Assembly (NCBI GenBank): GCA_003054495.1
Contig: CP028514.1
Span: forward strand, 422,501-486,500
DNA length: 64,000 nt
Direction of reading: 5' to 3'
From: Carboxydocella thermautotrophica
GTDB lineage: Bacteria; Bacillota; GCA-003054495; Carboxydocellales; Carboxydocellaceae
Positions within the stretch are counted from its first letter, which is position 1. Each line of letters begins with the position of its first letter. The position numbers were made by a program, and so were the translations under genes. The notes beneath the pieces were generated by a model. That model did no database searches, was not told where the DNA came from, and was given only the letters and a program-made list of their open reading frames with translations. Below are positions 35,101 through 42,411 of this stretch, piece after piece.

Positions 35101-37447
35101 GATCTGGCTCAAGGAAGGGCAAACAACTCCGGCCCCCTGGCTCAATGTGCTGGCCAATCCCGGTTTTGGCTGCAATATAACGGAAGCGGGGGCAGGTTAC
35201 ACCTGGGCGGAAAACAGCCGGGAAAACAAACTCACCCCCTGGTCCAATGATCCGGTAAGTGACCCGCCCGGGGAGGTCATTTATCTGCGGGATGAAAGCA
35301 ATGGCCGCTACTGGAGCCTAACGCCCCAGCCTATCCGGGAAAAACGGGACTACCTGATCCGCCATGGGCAGGGTTATACGGTGTTTCAGCAGCAGGGCCA
35401 CGGGCTGGGCCAGGAATTAACTGTCTTTGTAGCCGGTCAGGATCCGGTTAAGCTCTGTCTGGTCAAGTTGCATAACTACTCTTCCCGGCCGCGACGACTG
35501 ACTTTGACCTACTACCTGCGCCCGGTTATGGGGGTAGACAGCAAGAGCACAGCTCCCTACCTGGTCAGCCGCAGCTATGGGGAAAAAGGCATCCTGCTCT
35601 TTACCAATACCTATAACCACGATTTTCCGGGCCGCCTGCTTTTTGTTGACTGTTCCGAAAGCAGGCGCAGCTGGACAGCTGATGGGCTGGAGTTTATCGG
35701 GGCCAATGGCACTCTGGAATTCCCTGCGGCTATGAAACGGACCGGGCTTTCCGGCCGGGTGGGGGCTGGGCTGGTGCCTGCCGGGGTGATGCAGACAACC
35801 CTGGAGCTGGCTCCCGGCGAAACCCGGGAAGTGGTCTTTCTCCTCGGCCAGGCCCGCTCGGAGGCAGAGGTGGAAACCCTCTGCGCCCGTTATAGCCGGG
35901 TGGAGGAAGCCAGAGCCGAGCTGGCACGGGTCAAAGCTTTCTGGCAGGAGCGGCTGGGAGCCCTGCTGGTAAAAACCCCGGATCAGGCCCTGGATTTACT
36001 GCTCAATGGCTGGCTGCTTTATCAAGTGATAGCTTGCCGGCTCTGGTCCCGGGCAGCTTTCTACCAGTCCGGAGGAGCTTATGGTTTCCGGGACCAGTTG
36101 CAGGACGTGATGGCCGTGGCCTATACCTGGCCAGAGCTAACCAGGAAGCAGATAATGCTTCATGCTGCCCATCAGTTCCTGGAGGGGGATGTGCAGCACT
36201 GGTGGCATCCGGGGGCGGAGAAAGGCATACGCACTCGTTATTCCGATGACTTGCTCTGGCTCCCTTATGTGACTGCTGACTATATCAGGGTGACCGGTGA
36301 CTGGTCTATCCTGGCGGAGGAAGCTGGTTACCTGGAGGATGAGCCTCTGGCCGCCGGGGAAGATGAGCGGTACAGCATACCCAGGCAGTCCCAGCACCGG
36401 GAGAGTCTTTACCAGCACTGCCTGAGGGCCATCGACCATGCCCTTAAATTCGGACCCCATGGCTTGCCCTTAATGGGTTGCGGGGACTGGAATGATGGCA
36501 TGAACAAGGTTGGCCACCGGGGCCAGGGGGAAAGTGTCTGGCTGGCCTGGTTTCTGTGTACCGTGCTGGAGCGGTTTATCCCCATCTGCCGGGCCCAGGG
36601 GGACCTGGAGCGGGCTGAGAAATTCGCGGATTTGCGCCAGCAACTGGCTGAAGCTATTGAAAAACATGCCTGGGATGGCAGCTGGTATCGCCGGGCCTAT
36701 TTCGATGACGGCACTCCCCTGGGATCGGCGGAGAACAGTGAATGCAAAATCGATGCTATCGCCCAATCCTGGTCGGTAATTTCCGGCCTGGGACGGCCCC
36801 GCCGGGCGGAGGAAGCTATGCGGGCGGTAGAAAACTATCTGGTGGACCGGGAAGCGGGGATTATCAAGCTTCTGACTCCACCCTTTGGTGATGGCGAGCT
36901 TGAACCCGGCTATATCAAGGGCTATGTGCCGGGTGTGCGGGAAAATGGCGGCCAGTACACCCATGCCGCTGTTTGGACCGCACTGGCCTTTGCCCTGCTG
37001 GGCCAGGGGGACAAAGCAGGAGAGCTGCTGAGTCTGCTCAACCCCATCAACCACGCCCGCACCAGTATCGAAGCCATGCGCTATAAAGTAGAACCCTATG
37101 TCCTGGCTGCTGATGTTTATGCTGTTGCCCCCAATACCGGCCGGGGCGGCTGGACCTGGTATACCGGGGCCGCCGGCTGGTTCTACCGGGTGGCTATTGA
37201 GCATATACTGGGGCTGAAAAAGGAAGGGAACCGGCTGCGTTTCAATCCCTGTATTCCCCGGGACTGGGCGGAGTATCAGGTGCAGTACCGCTTTGGTTCT
37301 ACCCTCTACCTGATTCAGGTGCGCAATCCTGAGCGCATGAATCGAGGGGTAAAGAGGGTAGTGGTGGATGGCAGGGAAAAGCAGGATGGAGCGGTGGAGC
37401 TGGTGGATGATGGGGAGCAGCACCGGGTTGAGGTGATCATAGGGTAA
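29144..37447 (+). CDS. Cyclic beta-1,2-glucan synthase (GT84/GH94, NdvB/Cgs-like)
   Basis: A 2767-residue membrane enzyme, close to the length of rhizobial NdvB/Cgs. It polymerises glucose from UDP-glucose into beta-1,2-glucan and cyclises it. Seen in order: an N-terminal helical region; two membrane segments near 385-440; a GT84 glycosyltransferase with YIITLDADTSLP near 600, LSHDLLEGSYLRAG and the QHRWVRGDWQLLPWL box; a second membrane cluster at about 785-950; a central region starting near 980 (YFEDMVIAQDHYLPPDNYQ); two beta-rich modules; and a C-terminal GH94 phosphorylase-like domain with YGFRDQLQDVMA and CGDWNDGMNKVG near 2445. The product is a periplasmic or surface osmoprotectant in Gram-negatives; its role here is unknown. 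Confidence 0.93.
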   Translation: MNGERNLLSPREIEQHALELAQQHILGKKMRFPRALLAGVKRHYQTILEVYQILDRELDREQPLPPTAEWLLDNFYLLEEQVKDIQHTLTRKPHLRLPLLENKEMAGLPRVYGLARELVEHTDGNLDEGKILSFIGAYQQRQVLAMTELWALAVMLRIALLERISQLCQELKVCHRQRQRAWQVATQLQAGEVRRLVREQREAGGLEPAFLELLVQQLRRQGGKAAPLLAELEQELAASQLSLEELIREEHGRQAARQVAMGAAITSLRSVAALDWNEIFEALSQVEAMLRQDPSGHYSQMDFASRDYYRHEIEKLARYYQLPERLVAEQVLTLARAAAEQGKGEAARHAGYYLLGEGRGELEDKLGGRPRGLGGLRSWLRQHPYRVYFGSLVFLTLAVIGLLMGYVSRAQGGWSWRLLALLPLVALPASEIALILVNFCVSRLYTPRPLPRLELREGIGPENSTMVIIPTLLPKASKVQELVEKLEVHYLANREENLYFALVGDFKDGPEPKAADDEEIVATALAGIAELNRRYAPQRPRFFYFHRERRYNPAQGQWLGWERKRGAIIELNDLLRGVPDTSFTVLSCEREQLPMVKYIITLDADTSLPLGTARQLIGTMAHPLNQPVVDREQGLVVRGHGILQPRIGVQLESANRTWFSRIFAGQGGIDPYTTAVSDVYQDLFGEGIFTGKGIYELDTFQTLLKEAIPENAVLSHDLLEGSYLRAGLVTDIELLDGYPARYLAYSLRQHRWVRGDWQLLPWLKSRVKDRQGQWRPNPLSPLSKWKICDNLRRSLVSPALVLLVVLGTGLLPGSSLVWLGLGLGTVALPTLLYLLSEGVQGRTVLTGVRASVYQSLLQFLFLPYQGYLMLDAIIRTLVRVLVTGKNLLEWIPAAELETLLKNDLATYYRKLFMAPLAGVLVAVLAWGRGESPATTGLGLLVGLTWLLAPAVAWWVSRDYMRAPERLTAAEEAELRRLARQTWAYFEDMVIAQDHYLPPDNYQVDPPKGVAHRTSPTNIGLLLVSTLAARDLGFLGTGQMLERIQATLATVEKLEKWEGHLYNWYDTLTLRVLRPRYVSTVDSGNFVGYLLVLAEGIREYLKRPGLEPVLLRGLLDTIALYNEEAGNAGAITTGELESLLASAESSQAEWLVLLEQLEEQLQGRTSSYWGQKVLAMVQALRAEMACNQEELRSRGEDLLQRIQNLVENTRFAPLYDSRRKLFSIGYHVDEGQLTKSYYDLLASEARLASYLAIARGEVEARHWFRLGRKLTRVEGDKGLVSWAGTMFEYLMPLLVMRTYENTLLDATYSFAVRVQQKYGQERGVPWGISEAAYYAFDLALNYQYKAFGVPNLGLKRGLAQELVVAPYATILALPLVPRAALTNLRRLREEGLAGIYGFYEAIDYTLGQKAVVKNYMAHHLGMSLLALTNFFTGNSMQQRFHTNPAVKAAEILLQERIPLKVSIIKEQREAFRPRQRKFQDEPEVVRKYGVPDREMPRVHLLSNGSYSLLLTDGGAGYSKWQDLALTRWQENWPGFCSGFYIYIQNLNANNVWSATFEPYRVEPEYYQVIFAPDKAEYLRKDGNIETHTRITVSPEDNAEIRTVTLTNHSQYERVVEVTSYLEVVLAPPEADAAHPAFSKLFVTTEFVPGYDCLLAVRRPRSQGQKPLYALHSISVKGEVAGDLQYETDRAKFIGRNRNLDYPLALEVDQPLSNSSGAVLDPIFSLRRRVRLKPGQSAQVAFVLAVAETREEALRLADKYRDEKAIARAFELAWNRSRLEADYLDLPAREVETYLKLIPALLFPGPARRQYAEVIAGNRKGQPDLWPFGISGDLPIVLVRIADQEEVELVQRLLRAHDFWRRKGLAVDLVLLVEEEEGYTRPLQDRIRELILVSPARELFQRKSGVYLLVERQLTEADRTLLFTVARLCFTAATSWEELAANPRYRPALPELVPEAAEEEEETVPLEPGSLLFYNGLGGFSPDGREYVIWLKEGQTTPAPWLNVLANPGFGCNITEAGAGYTWAENSRENKLTPWSNDPVSDPPGEVIYLRDESNGRYWSLTPQPIREKRDYLIRHGQGYTVFQQQGHGLGQELTVFVAGQDPVKLCLVKLHNYSSRPRRLTLTYYLRPVMGVDSKSTAPYLVSRSYGEKGILLFTNTYNHDFPGRLLFVDCSESRRSWTADGLEFIGANGTLEFPAAMKRTGLSGRVGAGLVPAGVMQTTLELAPGETREVVFLLGQARSEAEVETLCARYSRVEEARAELARVKAFWQERLGALLVKTPDQALDLLLNGWLLYQVIACRLWSRAAFYQSGGAYGFRDQLQDVMAVAYTWPELTRKQIMLHAAHQFLEGDVQHWWHPGAEKGIRTRYSDDLLWLPYVTADYIRVTGDWSILAEEAGYLEDEPLAAGEDERYSIPRQSQHRESLYQHCLRAIDHALKFGPHGLPLMGCGDWNDGMNKVGHRGQGESVWLAWFLCTVLERFIPICRAQGDLERAEKFADLRQQLAEAIEKHAWDGSWYRRAYFDDGTPLGSAENSECKIDAIAQSWSVISGLGRPRRAEEAMRAVENYLVDREAGIIKLLTPPFGDGELEPGYIKGYVPGVRENGGQYTHAAVWTALAFALLGQGDKAGELLSLLNPINHARTSIEAMRYKVEPYVLAADVYAVAPNTGRGGWTWYTGAAGWFYRVAIEHILGLKKEGNRLRFNPCIPRDWAEYQVQYRFGSTLYLIQVRNPERMNRGVKRVVVDGREKQDGAVELVDDGEQHRVEVIIG

Positions 37448-37450
37448 AAG

Positions 37451-37490
37451 AAACCAGGGACACCGTTAGGGTAGTGTCCCTGGTTTCTTT
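37451..37490. terminator. Terminator after the glucan synthase
   Basis: A perfect 13-bp stem (37451-37463 with 37474-37486) followed by CTTTG. It lies between converging genes; the A-rich 5' arm could let it act in both directions. Confidence 0.88.
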
Positions 37491-37498
37491 GCTTAATA

Positions 37499-37879
37499 CT
37501 AGCTAGGGTGAACATAAGGGAGAACGGTTTTGATCAGTTTTTTTACCAGCTCAAGTTCTTTTGGTGAGCATTTATTAAGTAATTCATTTATTTCAATATC
37601 ACTAACATAATTGTAGGCGTTACCGACATCATGTATATAATAATTATTGTAGGCGGTTTTACCGAAAACGAGGAAATCCAGAGATACATGCAAACAATTA
37701 GCTACTTTAGCTAAAACGGGAAGGCTCATTTGTCGTTCTCCCCGTTCCAGTTGACCGACATAGTAGTCTGACAGCTCGATGATTTCAGCAAATTCTTCCC
37801 GGGAAAGCCCCAGTTTTTCTCTTTCTGTCCGTATTCTCTGTCCAATTTCTTTATTATTTATTTCCTTATTTTTTTTCAT
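37499..37879 (-). CDS. XRE-family regulator
   Basis: A 126-residue protein with an N-terminal helix-turn-helix (IGQRIRTEREKLGLSREEFA, then YYVGQLERGERQMSLPVL) and a C-terminal tail ending in SPKELELVKKLIKTVLPYV. That tail resembles the dimerisation or peptide-response helices of small SinR-like proteins. The ATG at 37879 is chosen because GGGAG lies 8 nt upstream; an in-frame GTG at 37888 overlaps that site. It is divergent from a Spo0E-like gene and may regulate it, possibly through the ATATGC-N5-GCATAT dyad at 37932-37948. Confidence 0.85.
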   Translation of the reverse strand: MKKNKEINNKEIGQRIRTEREKLGLSREEFAEIIELSDYYVGQLERGERQMSLPVLAKVANCLHVSLDFLVFGKTAYNNYYIHDVGNAYNYVSDIEINELLNKCSPKELELVKKLIKTVLPYVHPS

Positions 37880-37931
37880 CCTGTTCACTCCCTGCTCAAA
37901 AATACTTTATCCAATTTCCAGCTGCAACTGA

Positions 37932-37986
37932 ATATGCAACAAGCATATATTTTTTGTTTGCATTGATCTGAATTTTGTTGTAAAAT
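37932..37986 (+). promoter_or_regulatory. Promoter and dyad for the Spo0E-like gene
   Basis: TTGCAT (37958-37963), 17 bp and TAAAAT (37981-37986) form a housekeeping-type promoter. Upstream at 37932-37948 lies the dyad ATATGC-AACAA-GCATAT, a candidate site for the divergent XRE protein. Confidence 0.65.
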
Positions 37987-38021
37987 TATGTTAATCTTTG
38001 GATACAGGGAGTGGAAAATGG

Positions 38022-38198
38022 GTGGGAAAGAAGGATAAAATAGAAATAGCAAGAAGTATCCTTACTAATGCCATGAATATGAATTTGAGCACAGATATTC
38101 TTCTTAAAATAAGTCAAAAAATTGATAAGTATATTGTTGAATATTATCAGATGTGTGACGGTACGAAAACTGAATTTGAAGAAAAAGAAAGTCAATAA
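38022..38198 (+). CDS. Spo0E-like sporulation phosphatase
   Basis: A 58-residue protein of the Spo0E family, which dephosphorylates Spo0A~P and restrains sporulation. The family core is ISQKIDKYIVEYYQ (SQxLD-type motif), preceded by an amphipathic helix IEIARSILTNAMNMN. GTG 38022 has GGGAG at 38007-38011; a TTG start at 37998 would add eight residues. It supports a spore-forming host. It is divergent from an XRE regulator and closed by its own terminator. Confidence 0.8.
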   Translation: MGKKDKIEIARSILTNAMNMNLSTDILLKISQKIDKYIVEYYQMCDGTKTEFEEKESQ

Positions 38199-38209
38199 CG
38201 GAAATCAAA

Positions 38210-38245
38210 CTTTGGTTGCTAATCTGGCAATCAAAGTATTTTTTT
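38210..38245 (+). terminator. Terminator of the Spo0E-like gene
   Basis: A 10-bp stem (CTTTGGTTGC with GCAATCAAAG, one G-U pair) is followed by TATTTTTTT. Confidence 0.88.
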
Positions 38246-38272
38246 GCAGGAAATAGCTTATAAATATAGAAT
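38244..38272 (+). promoter_or_regulatory. Promoter of the Cys-rich gene
   Basis: TTGCAG (38244-38249), a 17-bp spacer and TAGAAT (38267-38272) precede the gene at 38306 by a suitable distance and overlap the end of the previous T tract. Confidence 0.6.
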
Positions 38273-38305
38273 TAAATAGCTAAGAAAAAAATAAGGAGGC
38301 CAAAC

Positions 38306-39094
38306 ATGAAGCTTCAGCAATTGCTTGAGCAACTGCAAACTGATGGAGTCTGGTGTCTGGCAGTGCTTCCCCTATATAGAGATAGGAAGTCCTATACGAC
38401 CTCACTGCCCCGTTATAGCCTGGTACAAAAATATCTACGCCTGGGAGAAAAAATAGTGGTAGTTAGCCTTAAACAGTATGATGTTGATTGGTCTTATATG
38501 ATTGGCATCGAAGCATTTCCTCTCACTGGTATTGAATTTTCTGAGACAGATGGGAAAATTATCATAAAACGAGATTACATCGAGGTAGAAAAAATTTTAC
38601 GAGGAGAAGAGTATCTTCAGGATGCCGGGGTATTCCTGGTTAAGGAACAGGACTTTACCCTCAGATATCGTCGCTACCGGCCTGGGCCCCAGTATAAAGT
38701 GGACATGGTGGCTACCGGTTTTCTTACCGCTGAGGAATTCGATTATTATAATCAGGACAGGGTAGCAGAGAAGTTACCTCAAATTGACCTGTGCGATATA
38801 CACCGTTATTTACCTGCCAGAGACGCTGATCCGGAAATTTGTGCCTGGTGTCAATGTCCCAGAGAAAAACAGGAAACTCTCTGGAATTGTCCTTTACTGG
38901 GTAATAGACAGATTTGCCAGACCTGTTGTTATTATGATAGTCAGTCAATGGATATTTATCTGCGAGTACCGGAAATACTGGAAGTAGCTCGCTTCTTAAC
39001 CGATCAAAATTTGACCCTGGAAGAAGCGATTAAGATTTGCCAGAATTGTGGAAAAGGTGGTTTGCAGAATTGGAACAGGAAACAAAAATTATGA
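38306..39094 (+). CDS. Unknown protein with C-terminal Cys-rich zinc-ribbon-like region
   Basis: A 262-residue cytoplasmic protein I do not recognise. The first 170 residues alternate strand and helix (for example GEKIVVVSLKQYDVDWSYMI). The C-terminal third has many Cys in pairs: ICAWCQC, WNCPLL, QICQTCCYY and KICQNCGKGG, suggesting one or two zinc sites. AAGGAGG lies in front of the ATG. The stop overlaps the start of a truncated MNT nucleotidyltransferase (ATGA), so the two were probably one operon. Confidence 0.75.
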   Translation: MKLQQLLEQLQTDGVWCLAVLPLYRDRKSYTTSLPRYSLVQKYLRLGEKIVVVSLKQYDVDWSYMIGIEAFPLTGIEFSETDGKIIIKRDYIEVEKILRGEEYLQDAGVFLVKEQDFTLRYRRYRPGPQYKVDMVATGFLTAEEFDYYNQDRVAEKLPQIDLCDIHRYLPARDADPEICAWCQCPREKQETLWNCPLLGNRQICQTCCYYDSQSMDIYLRVPEILEVARFLTDQNLTLEEAIKICQNCGKGGLQNWNRKQKL

Positions 39095-39361
39095 ACAGTC
39101 ATTTTCAAGAGATTGAGCGGTTAAAACGACAAATTATTGAAAAATATAGCCCTGAAGCAATCATCCTGTTTGGCTCTTGTGCTAAAGGAAGAATTAGAAA
39201 AAACAGTGATATTGATCTTTGTGTTATTATAGAAACTGATAACAAACGAGAGCTTGTCCAGGAAAGTCATTTTTAGACCGTCAGAATGGGAAAGGGATAA
39301 GGATAATTTGGCCACTTTTGCAGGTTTAATAAATAGGACTGGAGTGAAGATATATGGTTGA
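39091..39361 (+). pseudogene. Broken MNT-family nucleotidyltransferase
   Basis: The frame begins well with AGGA upstream and the signature LFGSCAKGRIRKNSDIDL, but stops at 39276. A +1 frame carries the expected C-terminus (FRPSEWERDKDNLATFAGLI then TGVKIYG) to 39361. The stretch between is shorter than in intact family members, so there is a frameshift and probably a small deletion. It resembles the intact MNT gene at 28707 in type but not closely in sequence. Confidence 0.7.
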
Positions 39362-39448
39362 TACTCAGAACTACAGGAAGATGCTGAAGAAAGTCTGCGC
39401 ATAGCTGAAAGATTCATAAACGTGGTAGAAGAATTGCTAAAGGCATGA
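39362..39448 (+). pseudogene. C-terminal remnant of a HEPN-domain protein
   Basis: Twenty-eight codons reading YSELQEDAEESLRIAERFIN then VVEELLKA look like the last helix of a HEPN protein, the expected partner of the broken MNT gene. The rest of the domain, including the RX4HXY motif, is absent. Confidence 0.5.
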
Positions 39449-39470
39449 CCCCGGGCAGTCATGCCTTCTT
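39440..39470 (+). terminator. Terminator before the nitrilase gene
   Basis: A perfect 10-bp stem (AAGGCATGAC / GTCATGCCTT, 39440-39467) followed by CTTGTG. It overlaps the last codons of the HEPN remnant. Confidence 0.75.
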
Positions 39471-39495
39471 GTGTATTACAGAAAGGAGTTGGGCT

Positions 39496-40575
39496 ATGAA
39501 ACGGGAATACCATACCCCGAATGTGATCGTCTACTGGGATTCTGACCTTTGTACCCATTCTGGCAATTGTGTGCGGGCCCTGCCCCGGGTCTTTCGGCCC
39601 ATGGAGCGGCCCTGGGTGAAAACCGACAGGGCTGAAGCGGAGGAAATCATCAAAGCAATTGACCTCTGTCCTTCCGGGGCCTTGCGCTATGCTATTCCAC
39701 CGGGCTCGCGGCTCAAACCTGATGAATGCCGGGGTCCTGGCCTGAAGCGGGATAAACTGAAACTGGCCCTGCTGCAAATGCCTGTAACTACAGACAAAGC
39801 AGCCAACCTGGAGACAGCAGCCCGGATGCTGGCTGAAGCGGCAGTTCAGGGGGCGGAACTGGCTATCTTGCCGGAGATGTTCAATTGCCCTTATCAAAAT
39901 GACCAGTTCCCTCTTTTTGCTGAGCTGGAAGGGGAGCAAACCTGGCAGTTTCTGCAGGAACAGGCTAAAAAACATGGTCTTATCCTGGTGGGAGGCTCTA
40001 TTCCGGAAAAAGATGAGGAAGGACACCTCTATAATACCTGTTATGTTTTTGGCGCGGAAGGACGCCCCCTGGCCAAGCACCGCAAAGTCCATCTCTTTGA
40101 TGTGGATATTCCCGGCGGCCAGTATTTCAAGGAATCGGATACTCTGCGACCGGGGGATAAACTAACAGTATTTAACACACCCTATTGCCGGATGGGAGTA
40201 ATGATCTGCTATGACCTGCGCTTCCCGGAAATGGCGAGGATAATGGCTTTACAGGGGGCCCGCCTGGTGATTGTTCCCGGGGCTTTCAACCTGACGACCG
40301 GGCCGGCCCACTGGGAACTTTTGCTGCGCAGCCGGGCGGTGGACAATCAGGTGTTTACCGTGGGGGTGGCTCCAGCCCGGGATGAAAGGGCCAGTTATGT
40401 TTCCTACGGGCACTCAATGGTGGTAGACCCCTGGGGCCAGGTAGTGGGCCAGCTGGGAGCAGAGCCGGGTTTGCTGACGGTAGAACTGGATTTGACCCGG
40501 GTGGACCAGGTGCGGCAGGCGATGCCTTTGTGGCAACACCGGCGGCCGGATTTATATACCCTTAAACTTACGTAA
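39496..40575 (+). CDS. Ferredoxin-like domain fused to a nitrilase-family amidase
   Basis: A 359-residue fusion. The first 75 residues match the divergent mono-cluster 4Fe-4S domain (DUF1271/Fer4_19 type): SDLCTHSGNCVRALP and IDLCPSGALRY supply the Cys ligands. Residues about 95-355 form a carbon-nitrogen hydrolase with the Glu-Lys-Cys triad in LPEMFNCPY, KHRKVHLFDVD and MICYDLRFPE, closest in style to omega-amidase/Nit2-like enzymes. The ATG at 39496 follows GAAAGGAG; an earlier in-frame ATG at 39445 lies inside the previous terminator. The substrate is unknown. No obvious operon partner. Confidence 0.88.
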   Translation: MKREYHTPNVIVYWDSDLCTHSGNCVRALPRVFRPMERPWVKTDRAEAEEIIKAIDLCPSGALRYAIPPGSRLKPDECRGPGLKRDKLKLALLQMPVTTDKAANLETAARMLAEAAVQGAELAILPEMFNCPYQNDQFPLFAELEGEQTWQFLQEQAKKHGLILVGGSIPEKDEEGHLYNTCYVFGAEGRPLAKHRKVHLFDVDIPGGQYFKESDTLRPGDKLTVFNTPYCRMGVMICYDLRFPEMARIMALQGARLVIVPGAFNLTTGPAHWELLLRSRAVDNQVFTVGVAPARDERASYVSYGHSMVVDPWGQVVGQLGAEPGLLTVELDLTRVDQVRQAMPLWQHRRPDLYTLKLT

Positions 40576-40625
40576 AATTTGTGGTATAAATATATATGTG
40601 ATCATTTTGTGAAAGGTTGGTAGGA

Positions 40626-42284
40626 ATGGAGAACAAACAAGCACCATCCAATTTTATCCGCAATATCATCCTCAATGATCTGGAGTCCGGTAAACATAAA
40701 ACCATTGTTACCCGTTTTCCCCCTGAACCCAACGGCTATTTACATATCGGACATGCCAAGTCGATAGTGCTCAATTTCGACCTGGCCGATGAGTTTGGCG
40801 GCAAAACCCACCTGCGCTTTGATGATACCAACCCTCTGAAAGAGGATACCGAATATGTGGAATCCATCAAGGAGGATGTGCGCTGGCTGGGCTATGAATG
40901 GGACGGACTCTACTTTGCTTCCGACTATTTCGAGGAAATGTATCAGCGCGCAGTGTTGCTGATCAAAAAGGGCAAAGCCTATGTCTGTGACCTTTCACCT
41001 GAAGAAATTCGGGCCACCCGCGGCACTCTGACCGAGCCGGGGAAAGAAAGCCCTTACCGCAATCGTTCAGTGGAGGAAAACCTGGATCTGTTTGAGCGCA
41101 TGCGCAAAGGGGAGTTTAAAGACGGGGAGAAAACCCTGCGGGCCAAAATCGATATGGCTTCTCCTAACCTGAATATGCGGGATCCGGTGCTGTACCGCAT
41201 ACTCCACGCTACCCATCATAATACCGGGGACAAGTGGTGCATCTATCCCATGTATGATTTCGCCCATCCCCTTGAAGATGCTATTGAAGGGGTGACCCAT
41301 TCCATTTGTACCCTGGAATTTGAAGACCATCGCCCCCTGTATGACTGGGTGATCAGGGAATGTGAAATGGAATGCCAGCCCCAGCAAATTGAGTTTGCCC
41401 GCCTCAATATGACCAATACGGTGATGAGCAAACGCAAACTGAAACTGCTGGTGGATAACGGTATCGTAGACGGCTGGGATGACCCGCGCATGCCCACCAT
41501 TGCCGGGCTCAGACGGAGGGGTTATACGCCAGAGGCTATCCGGGAATTCTGCCGGGCCATCGGGGTAGCCAAAAGCAACAGCACCGTGGACTACCAGATG
41601 CTGGAGCATTTTATCCGGGAAGATTTGAAACTGAAAGCTCCCCGCACTATGGCCATTCTGCGGCCTCTGAAAGTGGTGATTACCAACTATCCGGAAGGCC
41701 AGGTGGAATGGCTGGATGCGGAGAACAACCCGGAAAATCCGGAAATGGGGACGCGGAAGATTCCTTTTTCCCGGGAAATCTACATTGAACAGGATGACTT
41801 CATGGAAGTGCCGCCGCCCAAATACCACCGCCTCTATCCTGGCAATGAAGTACGCCTGAAACATGCTTATATTATCAAGTGTGAAGAGGTCATCAAGGAT
41901 GAGGCTGGCAATGTGGTGGAATTGCGCTGTACCTATGACCCCACAACCAAAAGCGGTCAGGATACTTCCGGCAAAAAGGTCAAGGGCACCATTCACTGGG
42001 TGGAAGCCAATCACGCCCTGCCGGCGGAATTCCGCCTCTATGAACCTTTAATCCTGGAAGACGATCAGGAGGAGGAAGAAAACAAGTCCTTCCTGGAGCG
42101 CATCAACCCCAATTCCCTGGAGGTATTGCAGGGGTTTGTGGAGGCCCAGCTCAAAGGGGTGGCGCCTCAAACCAAGTTCCAGTTCTTCCGCCATGGGTAC
42201 TTTAATGTGGACCCCAAATATACCACGGCGGAAAAACCGGTCTTTAACCGGATTGTTTCCCTGAAAAGCTCTTTCAAATTATAA
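40626..42284 (+). CDS. glnS: Glutaminyl-tRNA synthetase
   Basis: A 552-residue class I synthetase that charges tRNA-Gln with glutamine directly. The HIGH motif is [11 protein letters not shown] near residue 40 and the KMSKS motif reads VMSKRKL near 265. The C-terminal anticodon-binding beta-barrels are complete, and the length equals that of E. coli GlnRS. The ATG at 40626 is preferred over an in-frame TTG at 40617, with GGTTGGTAGG in front. Most Bacillota make Gln-tRNA by the GatCAB route, so a full-length GlnRS is a minority trait suggestive of past transfer. Confidence 0.97.
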   Translation: MENKQAPSNFIRNIILNDLESGKHKTIVTRFPPEPNGYLHIGHAKSIVLNFDLADEFGGKTHLRFDDTNPLKEDTEYVESIKEDVRWLGYEWDGLYFASDYFEEMYQRAVLLIKKGKAYVCDLSPEEIRATRGTLTEPGKESPYRNRSVEENLDLFERMRKGEFKDGEKTLRAKIDMASPNLNMRDPVLYRILHATHHNTGDKWCIYPMYDFAHPLEDAIEGVTHSICTLEFEDHRPLYDWVIRECEMECQPQQIEFARLNMTNTVMSKRKLKLLVDNGIVDGWDDPRMPTIAGLRRRGYTPEAIREFCRAIGVAKSNSTVDYQMLEHFIREDLKLKAPRTMAILRPLKVVITNYPEGQVEWLDAENNPENPEMGTRKIPFSREIYIEQDDFMEVPPPKYHRLYPGNEVRLKHAYIIKCEEVIKDEAGNVVELRCTYDPTTKSGQDTSGKKVKGTIHWVEANHALPAEFRLYEPLILEDDQEEEENKSFLERINPNSLEVLQGFVEAQLKGVAPQTKFQFFRHGYFNVDPKYTTAEKPVFNRIVSLKSSFKL

Positions 42285-42286
42285 GT

Positions 42287-42302
42287 GGGGGCTTTTGCCC
42301 CC
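42287..42302 (+). terminator. Hairpin after glnS
   Basis: A 6-bp G+C stem with TTTT loop (GGGGGC / GCCCCC) directly behind glnS, not followed by a proper T tract. It may be a weak or damaged terminator. Confidence 0.5.
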
Positions 42303-42340
42303 CTGTATACTGTGTATGGGGCCAATACTTGTAATCTTTT

Positions 42341-42411
42341 GGAACCGCTGAGTGCGGACCCGCATGCTAGGTGGTGTGAGCGGATGGGGGTTAATCACCC
42401 CCTCCTACTCA
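42341..42411 (+). mobile_element. 3' end of a group II intron (domains V and VI)
   Basis: GGAACCGCTGAGTGCGG with CCGCATGCTAGGTGGT folds as a domain V hairpin. It is followed by a domain VI-like stem (GGGGGTTAATCACCCCC) and CCTACTC, the usual intron 3' tail. The rest of the intron is missing here. It abuts the TnpB-like remnant. Confidence 0.65.
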
